DNA of 64,000 nt, from assembly GCA_044223995.1 (NCBI GenBank), contig JBGALE010000010.1, positions 77,540 through 141,539 on the forward strand, given 5' to 3'. Made by a program: the position numbers and the translations under genes. This DNA comes from JACMLD01 sp044223995. Its GTDB lineage: Bacteria > Bacteroidota > Bacteroidia > Chitinophagales > Chitinophagaceae. The stretch's first letter is position 1, and each line of letters begins with the position of its first letter. Below the pieces are notes generated by a model. The model made no database searches and was not told where the DNA came from. It saw nothing but the letters and a program-made list of their open reading frames with translations. Positions 59,757 through 64,000 of the stretch are shown here, one piece after another.

Positions 59757-61070
59757 ATGCGCAGAGGTGAATTTATCAAAAATGCTTCGCTGGCAACAGC
59801 AGGGCTTACCATTATCAATTTCCCCATCTTTGGAAAAAATGCACCAAGCAACAAAGTACTTGTTGCAGTAATGGGTGTAAACAGCCGTGGAGCGTACCTG
59901 GCAAAATGTTACAGTCAACTCCCGAATGTGGAAGTGGCGTATATCTGCGACGTGGAAGAAAAAGCGTTGTCAAATGGTATGGAAGCATTGAAGGATGCGC
60001 CGCGAAAGCCAACTATTGTAAAAGATATTCGGGAACTGGTAACAAAAAAAGATTTCGATGCATTAATAATTGCTGCACCTGATCACTGGCATGCACCTGC
60101 TGCCATATTGGGTGTATCGCACAACAAACACGTATATGTAGAAAAGCCCTGTGGCCAAAATCCGAATGAAGGTGAACTGCTGGTAAAAGCTATGGGCAAA
60201 TACAATAAGCTGATTCAAATGGGAAACCAGCGCAGGTCGTTCCCAACTTTGATACAGGCGGTTAAGGAAGTAAAAGATGGAATTATCGGGAATGCCTATT
60301 TCGCAAAAGCATGGTATGCCAACAACAGGAAGTCGATCGGTAATGGTAAAAAAATACCGGTGCCAGCCACACTTGATTTCAATTTATGGCAGGGGCCAGC
60401 GCCTCGTAAAGAGTACCAGGACAACCTTGTTCATTACAACTGGCATTGGTTTTGGCACTGGGGTACCGGGGAAGCATGTAATAACGGTACACATGAAATT
60501 GATTGCTGCCGCTGGTTCCTCGATGTTGGCTTTCCCACAAAAGTTACTTCAGCAGGCGGGCGTTTTGCGTTTAGGGATGATTGGCAGACACCCGATACAC
60601 AGGTGGCCAGTTTTGAGTTTGACGGTAAAAAATCAATTACCTGGGAAGGCAGGAGTTGCAATATTTTTCCCGTCGAAGGATCAGGAAGGGGATTTATTAT
60701 TTATGGTGATAAAGGGACATTGGTAAATGACGGCAATGGTGACTATAAAATCTTTGACGAAAAAAATAAATTGATAAAGGAAATCAAATCAGATGTGAAA
60801 GCTGATCCCAATAATCCTGTTAGTGCAAGCGGAAACCTAGATCTGTATCATTTCAATAATTTTGTCAACAGTGTACGTGGCGAATCAACGCTAAACTCAC
60901 CGGTAAGTGAAGGTCATAAAAGTGTTTTATTGTGCCACCTTGCCAATATATCACAGCGGACCGGTAAGGCATTGCATTGTGATCCCTCCAATGGACATAT
61001 ACTGAACGATGACGCAGCCATGGCCCTTTGGAAAAGAAGTTATGAGAAAGGCTGGGAACCGGCTGTTTGA
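59757..61070 (+). CDS. Exported Gfo/Idh/MocA-family oxidoreductase
   Basis: A 437-residue NAD(P)-dependent sugar oxidoreductase with an N-terminal Tat-like or anchor sequence (MRRGEFIKNASLATAGLT). The Rossmann fold has AVMGVNSRGAYLAK; EKPCGQNPNEG is the hallmark EKP motif carrying the catalytic Lys, and NGTHEIDCCRWFLDVGFP gives the His/Asp substrate pocket. The open frame begins at 59673, but ATG 59757 starts the twin-arginine-like segment and follows a near-consensus promoter box (TATCTTTA at 59732). It converges with a DUF1080 protein; the stops are 1 bp apart. Such pairs take part in 3-keto-glycoside metabolism. Confidence 0.9.
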   Translation: MRRGEFIKNASLATAGLTIINFPIFGKNAPSNKVLVAVMGVNSRGAYLAKCYSQLPNVEVAYICDVEEKALSNGMEALKDAPRKPTIVKDIRELVTKKDFDALIIAAPDHWHAPAAILGVSHNKHVYVEKPCGQNPNEGELLVKAMGKYNKLIQMGNQRRSFPTLIQAVKEVKDGIIGNAYFAKAWYANNRKSIGNGKKIPVPATLDFNLWQGPAPRKEYQDNLVHYNWHWFWHWGTGEACNNGTHEIDCCRWFLDVGFPTKVTSAGGRFAFRDDWQTPDTQVASFEFDGKKSITWEGRSCNIFPVEGSGRGFIIYGDKGTLVNDGNGDYKIFDEKNKLIKEIKSDVKADPNNPVSASGNLDLYHFNNFVNSVRGESTLNSPVSEGHKSVLLCHLANISQRTGKALHCDPSNGHILNDDAAMALWKRSYEKGWEPAV

Positions 61071-61071
61071 T

Positions 61072-62445
61072 TTACTTTAATTCTTTTATTTTGATACTTC
61101 TGTAGCTCACGGCGTTGCCATGATCCTGTAAAAGAATATGCCCTTCTTTTGCTTCGCCGAAGTTGAGCCATATTTTGTATTTGCTGTGCGCCACCAGTTC
61201 GCGGTATGCTGCTGATCCTCTTTCATATTCCAGCACCTTGATGCCATTGAGATAATGCTCTACATGGTTATTGGGATAAACAATTACTCTTCCCGTATTC
61301 CATTCCCCGATTTTATGAATGAATCTTTTTTGTTTATCCGCAGGAATTAAGTCATACAGTGAAGCCAGTGTACGATTACCATTGCGTCCCAGTTTTGCAT
61401 CGGGATGCAATGAATCGTCCAGCACCTGGTACTCCAACCCGATTGCAGAACCTGAATTGTTTTCTGAAAGTGTAACAAAATATTTAACACCGCTGTTGGC
61501 ACCTGGTGTCAGTTTAAAATCAAATGACAGATCGAATGCACGGTATTGTTTAAATGTTACGATATCACCACCATTTGCCGATTCTTTTCCTTCAGAAGAC
61601 AATACGGATATCTCTCCATTTTTTATCTCCCATCCTCCCTGCGGAAAGCCGGGTTTGTAAGCACCTCTCCATCCTGCATTGGTTTTACCATCAAACAATA
61701 ATTGCCATCCGTCTTTTTTTTCTGCTGCAGATAAATAGTTAGGAATGGTATTTACAGCATAGATGCCCGTGACCGCTGTTCCATTTGTACTGTTTACTTT
61801 TTTAATCCGGATATTTTTGAAATAGACTTTTTCTCCGGCGTACTCAGGCTTGGTAATACCATGCACCTGCAATGCAATGAAGCCTTTTTTGTCCATGGTG
61901 TCTACCAGGTAACTTACCGGAACATTATTTATCCATGTCCTGATTTCATTGCCGACACAACTTATCCTAATGTGATTGAACTGCTTTGTTTTAAAAACTG
62001 TTTGCGCTTTTTTATTCAATGATACCGGGTAAAGCCAATCCCTTCTGCCTTCATCATAAATGCCACCGCTCCATTTCCTGGAAGAGGGATCTATTTCGCA
62101 CTGGTAGCCGTAAACAAGTCCCTTGCCTTCATGCCCTGCAGGATTGAAATGACTTCTTACCTGAATACCTGAGTTACTGGTTGTATCGTCTATCCTCACA
62201 TCCAATTCGAGGATAAAATTGTCGTACTCCGCTTCAGTTGCGAGAAATGTATTACCTGAATTGATAACTGTTGTTCCTGTAATCGTTCCATTTTCTACAC
62301 TATACGTTGCTGTTCCGGTCAGCCGCTTCCAGCCATGAAGGGTTTTGCCATCAAACAGGTTTGACCACCCGTCTTTTGATGGTTGTGAATAACAAGTGGC
62401 CATACCTATCAAGAGAAATACAAGCAGTGCGAATGAATTTTTCAT
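61072..62445 (-). CDS. Double DUF1080 (3-keto-glycoside hydrolase-like) secreted protein
   Basis: A 457-residue exported protein (signal peptide MKNSFALLVFLLIGMATC). It contains two DUF1080 concanavalin-like beta-jellyroll domains: residues about 24-210 (NLFDGKTLHGWKR, SGIQVRSHFNPAG, FKNIRIKKV) and about 240-455 (LLFDGKTNAGWRG, NSGVKYFV, SYRSIKIKEL). DUF1080 proteins include 3-keto-disaccharide hydrolases that act after a Gfo/Idh/MocA-type dehydrogenase, which is exactly the convergent neighbour. The substrate is not predictable. No T9SS sorting domain is visible, so the protein is probably periplasmic. Confidence 0.88.
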   Translation of the reverse strand: MKNSFALLVFLLIGMATCYSQPSKDGWSNLFDGKTLHGWKRLTGTATYSVENGTITGTTVINSGNTFLATEAEYDNFILELDVRIDDTTSNSGIQVRSHFNPAGHEGKGLVYGYQCEIDPSSRKWSGGIYDEGRRDWLYPVSLNKKAQTVFKTKQFNHIRISCVGNEIRTWINNVPVSYLVDTMDKKGFIALQVHGITKPEYAGEKVYFKNIRIKKVNSTNGTAVTGIYAVNTIPNYLSAAEKKDGWQLLFDGKTNAGWRGAYKPGFPQGGWEIKNGEISVLSSEGKESANGGDIVTFKQYRAFDLSFDFKLTPGANSGVKYFVTLSENNSGSAIGLEYQVLDDSLHPDAKLGRNGNRTLASLYDLIPADKQKRFIHKIGEWNTGRVIVYPNNHVEHYLNGIKVLEYERGSAAYRELVAHSKYKIWLNFGEAKEGHILLQDHGNAVSYRSIKIKELK

Positions 62446-62626
62446 GGCGGTGGTTGAATTGAGTTCACAGCAAATCTATATAAACCGCGGAGTTTTTTTG
62501 TATTAAAAGAAGGCTAATAGAGGATACTCATAAAGAATAAGAAAACAAATGTATGCTGCGGGAGAAGTGCAATGACCGAGTCTCGAGAAATGCATCGGGT
62601 TTCATCAGGTATGGGTATAAAAAAAA

Positions 62627-62666
62627 CTGACTATTTAAATAATCAGGGTTCAATGAATATGGCAGC
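62627..62666 (-). repeat. Second copy of the 5S tail plus terminator
   Basis: Forty bases match 62748-62787 with a single difference (one T/A change in the hairpin loop). The unit holds the last bases of 5S rRNA (TATGGCAGC on the plus strand) and the stem of the rRNA terminator, 121 bp further downstream. On the minus strand this copy too is followed by a T run. It looks like a segmental duplication at the end of an rRNA operon. Confidence 0.85.
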
Positions 62667-62687
62667 CGAGGGCGTGCAACGGCCGGG

Positions 62688-62711
62688 TCCCGATAGCGAA
62701 GCATATCGGGA
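62688..62711. repeat. TCCCGATA/TATCGGGA inverted repeat
   Basis: An 8-bp perfect inverted repeat with an 8-base loop, lying between the two copies of the 5S tail. It is not next to a T run and so is not a typical terminator. It may be a dispersed palindromic element. Confidence 0.5.
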
Positions 62712-62737
62712 TACAAACTCCGCCTAAGGCAAAGGCA

Positions 62738-62771
62738 CAAAAAAACCCTGACTATATAAATAATCAGGGTT
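62738..62771 (-). terminator. Intrinsic terminator of the rRNA operon
   Basis: AACCCTGA and TCAGGGTT (62744-62751 / 62764-62771) form an 8-bp stem with a 12-base A/T loop. The adjacent A run gives T7 on the minus strand, just after the 5S gene. Confidence 0.85.
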
Positions 62772-62787
62772 CAATGAATATGGCAGC
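62748..62787 (-). repeat. 5S tail plus terminator, copy in place
   Basis: The in-place copy of the 40-bp unit repeated at 62627-62666: terminator stem plus the last nine bases of 5S rRNA. Confidence 0.85.
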
Positions 62788-62889
62788 TACCTACTCTCCC
62801 GTATTGTGGTACAGTACCATCGGCCATGAGGGGCTTAACTTCTCTGTTCGGTATGGGAAGAGGTGAACACCCTCGGCAAAACCACCATA
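62779..62889 (-). rRNA. rrf: 5S ribosomal RNA
   Basis: About 111 bases on the minus strand. Read 5' to 3' it begins TATGGTGGTTTTGCCGAGGG, contains the conserved CCGAACAGAGAAGTTAAGCC loop and GCCGATGGTACTG, and ends GGGAGAGTAGGTAGCTGCCA plus a few bases. The two ends pair to form helix I. It follows 23S rRNA in the same operon. Ends are set by the terminal stem and could be off by a few bases. Confidence 0.92.
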
Positions 62890-63028
62890 AGATCTTAATA
62901 AGTTGTAAATTTTAGGTTATAAGTTATAAGCAGGGCCGCAAAAGGACTTACTACTTAGAACTTATTACTTACAACTCAAATAAGGTGACATATTGGAAAA
63001 GCTGTAATAAGAAGAGTGAAAAAAAATT
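62890..63028 (-). other. 23S-5S spacer
   Basis: An A+T-rich spacer of about 140 bases. AGTTGTAA (62901-62908) and TTACAACT (62969-62976) are exact reverse complements with further TTATAAG-type matches inside. It probably folds as a long hairpin used in rRNA processing. No tRNA is present in it. Confidence 0.6.

Positions 63029-64000
<972 letters not shown>

Larger units (their letters stand above)
62446..62778. other. 333-bp spacer between the DUF1080 gene and 5S rRNA
   Basis: Holds no convincing gene; a 70-codon minus-strand frame (62528-62740) merely crosses the repeats. It contains a 40-bp copy of the 5S tail plus terminator (62627-62666), the working terminator at 62738-62771, and a TCCCGATA/TATCGGGA inverted repeat at 62688-62711. 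The first 160 bases must hold the upstream signals of the DUF1080 gene; no consensus promoter was identified. Confidence 0.6.

Noticed and set aside
62528..62740. 70-codon minus-strand frame before the rRNA operon
   Set aside because: It is made of the repeat and terminator sequences at the operon end; no protein-like features.

Overview
The window looks like a chromosomal segment of a Bacteroidota bacterium, most likely family Chitinophagaceae or a close relative. The evidence is: type IX secretion (T9SS) parts and cargo (SprA, a PorE-like OmpA protein, a PorD-like protein, and two secreted proteins with type A and type B sorting domains); the SprA-RuvA and BamD-omega-CoaBC-PorD neighbourhoods; a futalosine (MqnB/MqnD) menaquinone route; Bacteroidota-type promoters of the form TTTG-N19-21-TAnnTTTG; and almost no Shine-Dalgarno sequences. 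Most of the window is ordinary core chromosome with moderate G+C. No phage, insertion sequence, CRISPR array or tRNA was seen.

Layout. 0-12.9 kb: end of a nucleoside deoxyribosyltransferase-like gene, an exported DUF695/RraB protein, queE, a PorE-like protein, dprA, guaB (apparently leaderless), a DUF4105 (Lnb-type) membrane protein with an overlapping alpha/beta hydrolase, a PKD-rich T9SS cargo, a short-chain dehydrogenase and a small exported protein. 12.9-21.1 kb: TlpA-like thioredoxin, a Cys/Met PLP enzyme, an outer membrane barrel, fabH, and a 1413-residue secreted endonuclease with an internal duplication. 21.4-33.2 kb: htpG, recJ, a polyprenyl synthetase, a TSP3/OmpA-like protein, then bamD-rpoZ-coaBC-porD-DUF4296 and a two-subunit CoA transferase.

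33.3-39.1 kb is the unusual part. It is a regulatory island with three NarL/LuxR-type response regulators, one histidine kinase, two unrecognised proteins and about 1.7 kb of non-coding DNA. Each of the two plus-strand regulators is preceded by a copy of one diverged non-coding element of about 200 bp. Both copies are closed by a long-range stem spanning exactly 114 nt, but they share no open reading frame. The first copy lies between a good promoter and a perfect palindromic terminator, so it could be a small RNA of about 260 nt or a regulatory leader. I consider this the best candidate for something undescribed.

39.2-47.8 kb: class IV aminotransferase, photolyase, mqnD-mqnB, two tandem QueD/PTPS paralogues with folE, fabD, an acetyltransferase, and an amidohydrolase lacking the usual HxH metal motif. 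48-57.2 kb: sprA, ruvA and the rpsF-rpsR-rplI operon. 57.4-62.4 kb: a glycine-rich RRM protein, aldo/keto reductase, lipid kinase, and a convergent pair of a Gfo/Idh/MocA oxidoreductase and a double DUF1080 protein. 62.6-64 kb: the 3' part of an rRNA operon on the minus strand (23S 3' end, 5S, terminator), with a second copy of the 5S tail plus terminator further downstream.

Functional links: queE at 1.3 kb and queD/folE at 43-44.6 kb belong to the queuosine/7-deazaguanine precursor route. SprA, PorE-like and PorD-like proteins would export the two sorting-domain proteins. BamD and the DUF4105 protein serve outer membrane and lipoprotein biogenesis. Coordinates were read by eye and no searches were run.
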